Positions 1 to 9,376 of a stretch of 10,857 nucleotides of DNA are shown here, piece by piece. Every line of letters starts with the position of its first letter. Positions within the stretch are counted from its first letter, which is position 1. The translations under genes were made by a program, and so were the position numbers. The notes under the pieces are model-generated. The model had not been told where the DNA came from. It saw only the letters and a program-made list of their open reading frames with translations, and ran no database searches. This stretch comes from Tieghemiomyces parasiticus (Eukaryota > Kickxellomycota > Dimargaritomycetes > Dimargaritales > Dimargaritaceae): positions 1 through 10,857 of the forward strand of contig JANBPT010001312.1 of NCBI GenBank assembly GCA_027575765.1. The letters are read 5' to 3'.

Positions 1-64
1 GGGGGGGGTTTAGAATGGATATCTGAGGGGAGGCATTACCGAGGTGACTAGAAATACAGGCATT

Positions 65-199
65 TCAAGCGTAGAGGATGTCCAGGTGGCGGTAGTAATC
101 AAGGCACTCGGGGTTGGACAGCGTGGCGCTGGGGACGACGGTTAATCCCGAGATGATCTTCTTGACAATGACTTCGACCTTCTTGCCATTGACGGTGTA
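65..199 (-). other. AACS: AACS exon 3 (catalytic lysine and C-terminus)
   Basis: The exon encodes residues 652-695 and the TGA stop (67-65). It begins YTVNGKKVEVIVKKIISG and ends with SNPECLDYYRHLDILYA. The NGKKVEV stretch is the motif holding the catalytic lysine of the adenylation half-reaction. SNPE-x-L-x-x-Y is the conserved AACS tail. No clear polyadenylation hexamer is visible in the 64 bases left in the window after the stop. Confidence 0.94.
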
Positions 200-2512
200 C
201 TACAAACAAGGGGAGGGAGAGGGAAGAAGGAGTGGCGGGGAGGGGCGTGGTATCGAGTGGCCCGGTGGGTGCACGCGTGTTAGTACGGGTAAGCAGGCAG
301 AGTCGGCTCCTTACCCAGCGCCCATTGGTTGCCGCAGGTGGCTGATGACGAAGGGACTTACCGGGATCTCCGGGGTCTCCAGGATGAGGGCGGGTACATG
401 CCGCGGACTCAGTTTAGCGCGCACCTGAGCCCGAATCCGGTGGACCAGCTCGTCGTCCAACCGGTACCCCGGCACCAGGCGTAGGAACAGGACGACCCGC
501 TCGTCATCGCCCCGTCGTTGGCCGACGGCGAGGGCGTCGGCGATCTCCGGGTACGCCCCGTTCTCGAGGATATTGTACAGTTCGGCGCTACCGAACCGCA
601 CACCGGCCGGGTTCAGCGTTCCATCGCTCCGGCCGAGCATGACCATGCCCCCGGTGGTCCCGTTGATCCACACGAAATCGCCGTGGTACCAGACGCGCGG
701 GTCATGGTCAAAGTAGGCCGCCCGGTACTTGGTACGGTGCGCATCGTCGTTCCAAAAGTAGACGGGCATGCAGGGGAACGGTCGTGTGCAGACCAGATCG
801 CCGCTGGCGTTGTAGATGGGAAGTTGCGAGGCGGGATCCAGGGCCTCCACGGCCATTCCCAGTCCGCGGCACTGAATCTCGCCGCGGTAGACCGGGAGGG
901 CCGTATTGTGCGCGCCAAACAGCGAGCAAATGTCGGTCCCGCCCGTGATGGAGCCCAAACACAGGTCGGCCTTGACGTCGCGGTACACGTAGTCAAAGCT
1001 CTCCGGGTGGAGCGGCGACCCCGTCGAGTAGATCGAGTGCAGCGTCGACAGGTCGTGGCAGGCCCGCGGGACGTAGTGGGCGTCCTGGAGAGACTGGAGG
1101 TACTTGGCAGACGTGCCAAACATCGTGACCCCGAACCGGTCCACCAGTTCCCACAGCACCGAAGGTCCCGGCCTGAATGGCGAGCCGTCGTAGAGGACCA
1201 GGGTGGCCCCGACCGCGAGGCTCGACACCATCCAATTCCACATCATCCAGCCCGTCGTGGTGTACTGCAGGAATACGTCCGTGGGCTGCATGTTGCCGTG
1301 GACCACGTGTTCCTTGAGGTGCTGGAGGAGCATCCCGCCGGCCGAGTGGACCAGGCACTTGGGGAGCCCCGTCGTGCCCGACGAGAAGAGAATGTAGAGC
1401 GGGTGGTCGAAGGGCAGCGCGGTGAACATGTCATCCCCGTCGTCCAGCGGGTCACCTTCAGCCGCTGGGGCCATAAAATCGCCCCAGGCCTGGGCGTCGC
1501 GGATGGTCCGGTAATCCTGGGTATGGTCCGGGACGAACGGCACCACCACGGTACGCGCCAGGGTGGGCAGCCCGTCGACCACGGCGGCGACCTTTCCCAG
1601 GTGGTCGTAGACCTTATCGTTGTACACGATGGCGTTGACCGAGAAGAGCACCTTGGGGCGGATCTGGGCGAGCCGGTCTAGGACGCCCGTGGTGCCGAAA
1701 TCCGGGGACGTACAGCACCAGATGGCGCCCATGCTGGCAGCCGCGAGCATCAGCACGACGGCCTCTACCCCATTGGGCAGGTACCCGGCCACGCGGTCAC
1801 CTTGCTCGACACCGAGTCGTCGGAGCGCCCGGGCGGCCCGGGCCACCATCAGGCGGAGCTCGCGGTGGGTCACGCGGGCGATATAGCCGGCCTCCGAGCC
1901 ATCGTGGTTGCTGTCGCCACGGTCCCGGAGCCGGCGCTCGCCACAACTGATGAGGGCCACACGGTCGGCCAGAGGGGAGCCGGCGGCACCGTGGCGAAGC
2001 AGGTTCTCGGCGAAATTGAGGCGTGCGCCGTCAAACCAGCGCGGAATCGAGGCCATAGGCACGCGCTCGTCGACCACCTGGGATGCCTCCCGGCGCGCCC
2101 GGACGCCCACGAAGCGCCAGACGGCGGTCCAGAACTCGGCAAGGTGGTCACAGGACCAGCGGTAGAGCTCCGGATATGTAGCTGTAGTGGGCGGGTGGAG
2201 GCGGGAGTGCGGTGCGCGGGGGTGAGTAACCACTACGGAGCGGGGCCGTACCTAGACGTTCAACGGGCGGACCGGAGGGCCCTGCTCGCCTTGTACTAAA
2301 CTGGGCTTGGCACGCCCACCTCGGGCTCATCCCGGGCGCCGTCAGCTGCCCCGCGAGCAAGCTAGATCAGTGGCCTTACCTAGATGCAACCCTTGCGCCT
2401 CGTTCACGAACCCCATGAACCGGTGCATGTTGGTGGAGCCGGGGTCCCTGGGGGCCCACAGCTGCGGTGGGTTCACCGGGAGGGATCCTGAGGCGCGTTC
2501 CGAGTCGGTCAT
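65..2512 (-). CDS. AACS: Acetoacetyl-CoA synthetase, three exons, complete (695 aa)
   Basis: Acetoacetyl-CoA synthetase (EC 6.2.1.16) is a cytosolic enzyme of the ANL adenylating superfamily. It activates acetoacetate with ATP and CoA to acetoacetyl-CoA, feeding sterol and lipid synthesis or using acetoacetate from leucine and ketone breakdown. Exons are 2512-2380, 2181-362 and 199-65; the spliced frame is open throughout. The N-terminal ACAS_N-like region spans about residues 50-110 (WFDGARLNFAENLL). The AMP-binding domain follows, with P-loop LFSSGTTGLPK at 309-319, GWMMWNWMVSSLA at 355-367, STGSPL at 430-435, GSITGGTD at 454-461 and WYHGDF at 542-547. The hinge GRSDGTLNPAGVRFGSAELY is at 561-580. 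The C-terminal domain carries LSPRHVP at 635-641 and NGKKVEV at 655-661, with K657 the expected catalytic lysine. The length is close to animal AACS (about 672). Extra length includes a charged insert near 127-145. The start has G at -3, and no other ATG lies in the 300 bases upstream. Codons strongly favour G/C endings. Family assignment is certain from whole-length motif agreement. Confidence 0.97.
200..361 (-). other. AACS: AACS intron 2 (162 nt, phase 0)
   Basis: The donor is a consensus GTAAGT (first base 361) and the acceptor is TTTGTAG (last base 200). A perfect TACTAAC branch site lies at 285-279 on the minus strand. It is followed by a long C/T tract (plus-strand 207-247 is almost all purine). 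A second donor-like GTAAGG starts at 314, 47 bases downstream of the first. Using it would shift the frame, so the first donor is the productive one. Intron removal joins EIP to YTVNGKK, matching the GIPYTLNGKK junction of animal AACS. Confidence 0.93.
362..2181 (-). other. AACS: AACS exon 2 (main catalytic exon)
   Basis: This 1820-base exon encodes residues 45-651, covering the ACAS_N region, the whole AMP-binding domain and the start of the C-terminal domain up to LETPEIP. The frame runs on past the donor into intron 2 for 16 codons, so an unspliced reading shows a false C-terminus. Confidence 0.95.
2182..2379 (-). other. AACS: AACS intron 1 (198 nt, phase 1)
   Basis: The donor is GTAAGG (first base at 2379) and the acceptor is ...CCACTACAG (last base at 2182). 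A TACTCAC on the minus strand (2228-2222), one base off the TACTAAC consensus, provides a branch site about 41 bases from the acceptor. C-rich sequence fills the space between them. The intron interrupts a codon after its first base and restores GCT (Ala45). Confidence 0.9.
2380..2512 (-). other. AACS: AACS exon 1
   Basis: This exon encodes residues 1-44 plus the first base of codon 45. It begins MTDSERASGS and contains LWAPRDPGSTNMHRFMGFVN, the usual AACS opening in which a Trp-x-Pro segment precedes a MxRF helix. It ends at ...CATCTAG, followed by the donor GTAAGG at 2379. Joined to exon 2 it reads GLHLATYPELYRWS, which lines up without a gap with the GLALESYDDLYHWS segment of animal AACS. 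That agreement is the main support for this splice choice. Confidence 0.93.
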
Positions 2513-2815
2513 TGCGGGGTGGGTGGTGACTTGTGTGGGCGTGGGGGGGGGGGAAGGTAGGGTGGATGTCGCTGACAGCGATGCGGTGAAGAGCGGAGGG
2601 CGCTGAAGTCCAGTGCACTATGGCTTGGAGGTGCCTTGGGTACGGGAGAGGTTCTATTCGAGTGGAAACTGGGCCTTTGCGTGCTGCTAGAGGGCTTAAA
2701 CCGAGGTACACGGGTAAGAGGAAGACAAGGGTGGAACGCCAGGGGAGGGGGAAGGCAGAAGCAATAAACAGAGAAAAACGAGTCACGGTCGTCCGAGTGC
2801 CAGTCTGGGGGTCAT
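2513..2815 (-). promoter_or_regulatory. Probable AACS promoter and pyrimidine-rich leader
   Basis: On the coding (minus) strand this stretch is rich in C and T. It includes a C11 run (plus-strand G run 2543-2553, 31-41 bases before the ATG) and a TTTTTCTCT...CCTTCCCCCTCCCCT region (about 2740-2780). No ATG occurs on the minus strand from 2513 to 2812, which fits an uninterrupted 5' leader. Weak TATA-like TTTAAG (near 2695) and TTTATT (near 2764) are present. A CCAAT box lies a little further up, on the minus strand at 2865-2861. C/T-rich stretches before the start are common in expressed fungal genes; the exact start of transcription cannot be read here. Confidence 0.55.
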
Positions 2816-3960
2816 GGGGTCAGAGACGCCGTGCCGCCGGGTCGGGCCACACCAGGATACATTGGCCACCTCACGCCATGTCCAGGGGAGTCTGCAGCCG
2901 GCGGGCAGGCGGGTGACTTGCTATCGCATGGCATGGTGCGGGGGAGGGAAACAGGTACCGGTGGAATTGGCTCCGCAGGGGTAAATCGCCAACACCAGCT
3001 GCGCCAGTGATCGCGTCCCCAGCCCCGCGCCGAGACGGCATGATTGGTCGGCGGGTGGGGCAGTCACAGAGGCCGCGGCCATTCAGGCCAGCCGTCCTAA
3101 ATGAATCAGCGGCACCCACTGGCACGAGACCGGGGCACATCTCACTTCCCCCCCAACGGTATCGCGTCAGCTACGGACGGCAACTCCCCTGCCGTGCGAT
3201 CCGCCAGTCGAATACTCGTGCATCACGCCACATTTGCTGTTTGGGCTTCCTAGAGCGGGGCTCGTCGCTGAAGGCGTGGGGATCAGCTGCTACAGTGAGA
3301 GGCCGAAGGGTGAGACGCAGGCGGGCTGACATGGGAGGGGTGGAGGCCAGCCCAGAGGGAGGAGAAGTAGGACGCTCGGCAGCGAAGCTATGCAACATGA
3401 GGGAGAGAGGGGGAATAGGATGCCTTGAGCTGGCCCAGCAAGGCTTCGGACTACCGGGAGTTGTCAGGAAGATTAATTGCTTAGACATCCACGAGGTCTT
3501 TTACAGTAAGAAAGCCTAGGTACAGGGGGGGGGCACCGCAAGGTACAAGGCCTTGAGTGGGAGACAATGGCCAACCTCAGTAGATCACACCACCAATTAG
3601 GCAACCCGCCCGCTAACAGGGTAAAGAGCGAATGAGGAGGGGCGCACCTGGGGGCAAACGGAGAAAGAAGCAGCAATGGATGCAAGGAATAGGACCAAGG
3701 CGTGGCGCAGAAACCAGGCCGTTGTCAAGGTAAGCGGTCGCTCTAAAGAAACGGCAGTAAACTGGTGGCTAACCATCAGTTGGCCAAGCCAGGGTACCTG
3801 CAACAAGGTGGGTAAGGATGTTAACAGGTTGTGCACGGACAATAGGGCCGCGGTGGGTCAACGGGTCCGCCTTGACGGGCGCTACGACTTGTTCCGATTG
3901 CACGACGTCGAGGCAGTCCAGACGCTACACGGAAAATAAAACATGGCTGCGGCCCAAAGG
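2816..3960. other. Intergenic, no gene seen; purine-rich plus strand
   Basis: Open frames on both strands are short, have no recognisable domain and often lack an ATG. The plus strand is purine-rich, especially 3241-3720, with a G9 run at 3525-3533. An ATTGG at 2861-2865 could serve the AACS promoter as a CCAAT box. No RNA gene or repeat was recognised. Confidence 0.5.
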
Positions 3961-4919
3961 TACTGCTGCCGTTCAGACCACCGTGTCCTAATGACGCCCT
4001 TTAGTTCAGTTTCGAGCCGACCCTCCTACCGACAGTGGCGGGACAATGGTTGTGGGCAACGTGAGCCCACAACTTGCCTCATACTCGGCTTGCTGGGATA
4101 CCTGACTCAGATGACAGGCATCAGGCACGGTGTGCATAGTCTAGCAAGCTGCCTGTCAAAGCAGGGTCGACCCCGCCTCGGATTGTGGGGGCCGCCAACT
4201 TAAGCAGGTTCCGTGCCCAGGAAACCCGAGGGGTAATAGAGGCCAGCACCTGGCCATTGTGCCGTAAAATCGGCACCATTCCACTGCCAGTAGGGTGAGT
4301 GGTGCCTGGTAGATAACGGCCACTAGCCAATGGCACGGTCACTGGCTCGCTGCCTGTTGGTTGCCCATTACCCGGGCCGTCACGCCCAGAAGGGCTAGTT
4401 CTGCTATAGTCCCGCCGATCCATCGTGACGGCCCTTCACGCCCGGATTCACGTGCCTTAGGCTATACCCGTATATTTGCCCCTCCCATAGCGATGCCTCG
4501 ACATCACCGCCCCGCCGTTCTCTATCTCCTTAGTGCGCAGGACGCGGCTCCCTCCCTGAGGGGCACAGTCACATCCAAGGCTTTCTAGTGTCTTCCTTCC
4601 TTGGTCGATATGGTCTACTACCCTGACAGCGCCACAACTATCACCCGGCCCCTCGCCTGGCTCCGCCTCACCACATCGGCCCTGGCTCATATTATCAGGG
4701 GCTGCTTACAATGCCGGCCGCCGTTTGGGATAAAGGCTCCCCCGGTCGCCTCGTAATAAGCGATGGCACTACAAGCGACCACCAGTCTGTATTCCTTTTC
4801 AGCCCATCGGTTCCTTTCGGTGATGGATCCCATACCCCGTGGTTGGTCTGTCGTGTTGGTCAAAACCAACCCCAAGGAAGTGATTATACCCAACGCCATA
4901 AGCTAAGCGGGAAGTAGTA
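3961..4919. other. Intergenic, no gene seen; pyrimidine-rich from about 4321
   Basis: The plus strand becomes pyrimidine-rich from about 4321 to 4870; two lines counted by eye (4501-4560 and 4621-4680) are each 35 percent purine. Open frames of 75-100 codons occur but none resembles a known protein. An 11-base inverted repeat lies at 4374-4384 / 4424-4434. Confidence 0.45.
4374..4434. repeat. 11-bp perfect inverted repeat, 39-base spacer
   Basis: GGGCCGTCACG at 4374-4384 is the exact reverse complement of CGTGACGGCCC at 4424-4434. The match does not extend on either side. One such pair at this spacing is only mildly unexpected in 10.8 kb, so a functional reading (operator, transposon end, cruciform) is not supported by anything nearby. 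Confidence 0.6.
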
Positions 4920-6480
4920 ACCATACATTAAGGGGGGGCCAGTACTAGCAAGAAGCTAGTGGGGATGCCGGTCGTTAATTGAGGGGTCACCCGGAGGGGG
5001 CTTTCGTACTAATCGACAGCTGGCATCGTGGCAGTAAGAGCAAGGATCGGGTATGTCAATCCGAGTCGACAACGCAAGAGGGACCGGGCGGCTAACGGCA
5101 CAGGGAAAAAAGACAATGGGGTTGAAGTCGGAGCAGCAAGGAATAGAGGAATATACACGGTGCCCGCATGCGGTCTGCTGCCGCCAGGGAAGTACACCTT
5201 GTCGACGGACACGGACAGGCTCTGAGGTTGGATACACGGGGCTTGGTATAGCAGCAGGGTTGCGTGCGGTAATAGCTGGCATGTAGCGGGGCAGCCTGGC
5301 ACACTTCAGAGAACCGGCCGTGAGGAAGGTAGCTGCCCCTAGCGGTGTAAATGAGCGGGCGGCACACCGCGCACTAGCGTGACTGGATTGCAGCCTAGAT
5401 AGGGAGCGGATTAAATGCCGTCGTGCGGCATCTAGCGAGGCAAAACGGCCCAGTGCAGTAAGGCAGCCTCGGGTAGGACATGAAGACGGAACGACGCCAA
5501 ACATATTGTTATGGGCAGTGGGCGGGATGGAACCAACTTCGACCCATTCCCGCATCGGCTGGGACATAACCAGCCAACACCTCGAATGGTGGGGGCAAGA
5601 TTGAAGGCAAGGCAGGCTGTACTGGTGGCGAAATGAAGCTGTAGCAACGTCGCAAGCACCCTGACCCATTCTCGTTGCCGTCCCCACTCTGGTGGGCCAG
5701 CAATTAATCCCTGGGAGCTTGTATTGGCTATCCGAGGGTTGTCTGCTGTGCGACTGATCGGATCAACCAAGACTGTTCCAGGATTCCACTGGTCGGAGAC
5801 TTTTGCTCTCGCAATATCCTCCTGGCCTCCATGGTGGAGCCACCGGAGGTGGATGTACGAACGATGCGACCTCCCGCCCACGATGGAACGAAGGTCCAGC
5901 GGTTTGGGCAGTGGACTGTGATGAGCCTATGGAGGCACACGATATACCAGAAGGTGCGTGGTATACTAATGAATTTATTGGGAACTAGGAGAAGGGGAGA
6001 GGAAGGAGGGCGGAGTAACTGGGGAGAGAGCTGCCGGTGATCAACACTTAGTATCGGGCGTCGTCGAGGCGCCTGTCCGTGGTAGCTGGATCACAACACC
6101 GGCAGCATGGCGCCTGATGCCCCACATCGCCTTCTCTGGACCACCGCACACGGGTGGCTCCGCCAATATCGTTACGTACTTCGTCATGGTACTCAGTGCG
6201 GCCGTATGGGCGGGGAAGAGGCGAAGAAAGGCAGAAATAAATAAAAGAAACCGACCGAGGGCAGAGGGTTGCCTAGGTATGGCCATTGCAGAGGCCTAGA
6301 TTCTTCTATGTTCCGGCCCAGAGCCGGGGGAGGCGATGCAGGTATCCTTTAAACGACCCACCAAGTGCCAGCGGTACACGTTACGTTGTTACAGGGGCAG
6401 GTCTCGAGATATCGTATGGAAGGTAGGGTACCACCACCGAGGCCAGTTGGTCTGTCACGACGGTCAGCAAGGGGGGTTTC
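4920..6480. other. Intergenic, no gene seen; purine-rich 4920-5340 and 5880-6300
   Basis: Plus-strand bases 5101-5160 are about 77 percent purine, and the bias holds over roughly 4920-5340. A second purine-rich patch lies at 5880-6300, with an A-rich AAATAAATAAAAG near 6235. The long minus-strand frame at 4956-5687 follows from this bias and has no recognisable domain. A 6-bp hairpin (ACTAGC/GCTAGT) at 4944-4960 is at chance level. Confidence 0.45.
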
Positions 6481-7137
6481 ACCATCACGGACGGCCGTTG
6501 GCTGTGGTGGCCATGAGTCCGCTGTCCACACCCTCAGCTTTCGGCTCAAGGCGCCATGGATGGCACGTCTTATTCCGCCTTTCGACCAATGTTACTCCCC
6601 TCCGCCACACTATTGCACTGACCACAGCTAAGCGCCTGATTTACCGGGGCGTGCTGGTGCTCCCAAACTCTATCCTACAGCCCCCGACTCGCCCGCCGTT
6701 CCCATTGAGCTACTCCCAGCACGCCAAGCCTGTCTAAACTCACAATTACCCGGCCCCCCTTCTCTCGCTACTTACGGCAGCTACCCTACTTCCCCACCCC
6801 TCGCTTGCATGCAACTGCGCACATTAGTTGCCGGACGTTTCCCCGCCGGAATCCTACCCGTACAGGCTGCACCCGGGGCACCACGCTGTACGAGCCCAGG
6901 GGTCATCAGCCCTTCTAGATTCGTTCTCCGTTATGCCAGCGGTCTTTGCGTGCCAGTCTCGACAGTGCGTAGCACTTGTTCCTTCTCGGGGCCTGCCATT
7001 TCCCCCGGTAACCCCATGGCAATTCATCTCCGCAGCTCCCGTTTCCTCCATCCCTTCCCGCCGTGGGTCCCTTCCTCATACTGTTTGCTGCTGTCTAGGC
7101 CACCCCACCTCTGCCTGCAGGACTTCGCCTACGGGGT
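6481..7137. other. Intergenic, pyrimidine-rich block
   Basis: By hand count of 6661-7140 the plus strand is about 25-47 percent purine per 60 bases, mostly 32-38 percent. Frames overlapping it (for example 6336-6737 and 6809-7153) carry no recognisable motif. The composition resembles the leader of the 9377-9607 gene, so it could be a leader or promoter for something starting near 7138. It contains several ATGs, which argues against a simple leader. Confidence 0.4.
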
Positions 7138-7350
7138 ATGCCTTGTATCTTGACTAGACCCTTTGGCCGCCTCATAGCCTTTATTTGGATACAGCTTTCT
7201 TTCGCCATGGGCATCCCAACCGCCTTTATAGCGGCAAAGGAGGCAGTGCGGAATATGGAGGGTTTTCTTGCTCATCTACGTCTGGTTGCAACAAAGCAAT
7301 ACGCAGTTCGCGTCTGTAGAATAGTCCGTCTCCAATTGCAAGCGGTCTAG
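7138..7350 (+). CDS. Weak candidate: small hypothetical membrane-type protein (70 aa)
   Basis: I do not recognise this product. The frame starts with ATG (GG at -3/-2), directly after a 600-base pyrimidine-rich block and before a purine-rich one. It begins MPCILTRPFG and has one hydrophobic stretch at about residues 11-33 (LIAFIWIQLSFAMGIPTAFI), followed by a basic C-terminal half. A second ATG at 7207 has a better context (GCCATGG) and would remove much of the hydrophobic part. No AATAAA follows closely. A frame of this size is expected by chance, so it is listed only because of its position. Confidence 0.12.
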   Translation: MPCILTRPFGRLIAFIWIQLSFAMGIPTAFIAAKEAVRNMEGFLAHLRLVATKQYAVRVCRIVRLQLQAV

Positions 7351-7970
7351 GCTGCTTAAGGCAACTGCAACTGGATTGTCTACCGGAGCTGAGAGTCCGA
7401 GGAGCCATCCGTCCATGAATCTAGTCAAGTCATGGCTTGTAACCTTGTAATCTTGGGCTCTTGGCTAGGGCTACTGGGATCCTTTATATCGAAGGGCGAC
7501 AAGAATGGTGAAAGGGGAGGTCGCCGAAGAAGTACCCCGGACGGGGTGGGTCTATACTGGCCTGACCAGGATTGGGTTAGACACAGCGGTGATTCTAGTG
7601 CCAGTGTATGGTGGCTAATTACCGTGATGGCGGCTATAACGAAGTATCGAAGGGCAGCAAGAGAACAAATGGTGCTGGCGGTGGGGATACGGATCGAGGT
7701 AGTCATAGAGGCAAGCACTGATACCGTTAACGACGTGCGAAATCCTAGGCGGGTGCAGAAGGGTTGTAGCAAAGCGGGAACGGTGGAGAGGTCGTGGGTC
7801 CTACGGGTAGAGCGCGACGGACGTGGAAAGGAGTAAGGTCGGGAGAGGGCGCGAGGGTACGTTGTGATACTCGCATAATGATTATTAGCTGAGCCGCAGG
7901 GGCATTGAGGGCGGGGTAGTTCTAAATCAAGATGGGAAATTTCATTGTCGGCATATTGGCTAGGGGTGAG
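7351..7970. other. Intergenic, purine-rich block from about 7440
   Basis: Four 60-base lines counted within 7501-7860 are 63-73 percent purine on the plus strand. An ATG-started frame of 134 codons lies at 7432-7836 (MACNLVILGSWLGLLGSF...). It has a short hydrophobic N-terminus but the rest is Arg/Gly/Val-rich without a pattern I can place. I read it as a product of the base bias rather than a gene. Confidence 0.4.
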
Positions 7971-9040
7971 AGTGCTATTTAGTATCTAGTTATTACAAGA
8001 CAGGGCTGGTACAGGGCGAGTGGCAATCCACACCAGTGACGAGAATTAGGGAGTCCGGGACCGCCCTATTTAGTGGACCCATTTCGATAGCCGCACAGGT
8101 GGCTCATAATCCGTTGTCAGGCCAATACACGATGGTGATGGCACGATGACCAGGGCGGTCCAAGGCTTGGCACCTTATACCTAGCACGTCGGGCTTCCAG
8201 CATGTTGGGAAAAAATGAGAGTGATCTACAGAGGCAGATGGTTGCGAAGGAGACCGTGGAGCCTGAGGCAGTAGAGAAGAAGCGTAGGCGTGTAACCATA
8301 CGAATTTCGCCTGCCTTGGCACACTTGCGCCTCTTCATCCCATCAGTGGTGTTTCCTGCGTTGGCGTTCTTGACCAAGCCAGCGTTGACGCAGCCCACAG
8401 AGGGCGGCCCGGGGTCTATCGAGAGAAAAGGTGGCCTCGGCCACGGTGGACCGGGCTATCCGATGGAAGGCGACTGGGTGAGATGGGCTGGATGGACGCC
8501 GCTGTAGGTGGAAAGCGGGATTAATAAACATCGGAAGTGGGTGGAGAATGTGTGCGGTATGGTATGAGAGCCGGGGTGAATTAGCAATCGAAAGTGCGCC
8601 CGATATGTGCACGCGAGAGTCGAAATCCTCCTCCTCGGCCAAAGTCAGGTATGATCGCAGGTCTGGTCAACACTGGTCCATCAAGCTAGATTGGCCGATA
8701 TTAATTTCGGGTAATCCATGCTAACCATTACGGAGGCCATTGGCGGCTAGTTCGGATCGTACTATCGCATACCAAGGAATTGGTCGGCCCCACGTACACA
8801 TCTATTGTAGAATATACACCAGTCTTGTTTGTGCACCGTCGCGGTACTGACCCCAGGCTGGCGAAATGACCAGGGGGGGAGGGAGCTGCCGTACTAATTA
8901 GCGCCAATCCCCGCTAAGTTATGGCCACGGGTGATCTCAGTGCCAAACGCTTACGGCTCAGAACAGGGCCCTACTGTACACCCTTCCTTCAAAGTGGTAG
9001 TGGGTCCGCCACGTCTGCTTGCAGAGTACGCTTTGCATTC
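7971..9040. other. Intergenic, nothing recognisable
   Basis: Composition is mixed, with purine-rich stretches at 8200-8300 and 8400-8570 and a G7 run near 8873-8879. No supported coding frame, tRNA, rRNA or repeat was found. The plus strand turns pyrimidine-rich from about 8930, leading into the leader region of the next gene. Confidence 0.45.
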
Positions 9041-9047
9041 GACGGTG

Positions 9048-9054
9048 TATAAAT
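9048..9054 (+). promoter_or_regulatory. TATA-like element TATAAAT
   Basis: TATAAAT lies 329 bases before the ATG at 9377. A start of transcription some 30-100 bases further on would give a leader of roughly 230-300 bases, matching the ATG-poor, pyrimidine-rich stretch that follows. This is a match to a short consensus only. Confidence 0.35.
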
Positions 9055-9079
9055 GGGGTGCGGTTACCGGCCACTTCGC

Positions 9080-9376
9080 TCATCACCAGATACTGTTTAT
9101 CCGTACCATTTGCACTCGCTCACGCATCCTGCTGACTACCTATCAGCTCATTGCAGTTTCTCTAACGACCATCCGTACAAACGGTTTACCAGGGGGCTGT
9201 CCAAGTTTACTGACCACTCCGTTTCCCGTCTTCCACCTTATCACCAGCCCCGGCTTTCCATGGAAAGCTAGCAGTCAGTGTTGCTCTTTCATTGCCGGTA
9301 CACTCCACGGCACCCATCCCCCTCGGGCACCCCCAACTGCCGTCCCGCTGTTTCCACCGGAAACCGCTCGCCCATC
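9080..9376 (+). promoter_or_regulatory. Probable pyrimidine-rich leader of the secreted-protein gene
   Basis: The plus strand here is rich in C and T (for example CCGTTTCCCGTCTTCCACC near 9219 and CATCCCCCTC near 9314), like the AACS leader. It holds only one ATG, at 9260. The lack of purines also keeps a long frame open (8931-9629, GTG start), which should not be taken as a gene. Confidence 0.4.
9260..9271 (+). CDS. Three-codon upstream ORF (M-E-S-stop)
   Basis: ATG GAA AGC TAG lies 105 bases before the main ATG at 9377. Its context is TCCATGG, with T at -3 but G at +4, so it would be moderately leaky to scanning ribosomes. If the leader starts upstream of it, this ORF could lower or condition translation of the main frame. 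It depends on the unproven transcript start. Confidence 0.25.
   Translation: MES

Noticed and set aside
1..8. G8 run at the very start of the window
   Set aside because: Could be a sequence edge or a simple homopolymer; it lies beyond the AACS stop and nothing more can be said from one side.
518..1681. 387-codon plus-strand frame opposite AACS exon 2
   Set aside because: It is the antisense shadow of a conserved gene with strongly G/C-ended codons, which suppresses stops on the opposite strand; it has no recognisable domain.
2148..2360. 70-codon minus-strand frame inside AACS intron 1
   Set aside because: It lies almost entirely within a well-supported intron and has no conserved content.
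4944..4960. Hairpin ACTAGC-AAGAA-GCTAGT
   Set aside because: Six-pair stem at chance frequency with no supporting context.
4956..5687. 243-codon minus-strand frame
   Set aside because: It has a GTG first codon and lies partly in a minus-strand pyrimidine-rich stretch that lacks stop codons; the product is Cys/Pro/Ser-rich without motifs.
7432..7836. 134-codon ATG frame with a hydrophobic N-terminus
   Set aside because: It lies exactly in the purine-rich block, is rich in Arg/Gly/Glu/Val as that bias predicts, and shows no domain or 3' signal.
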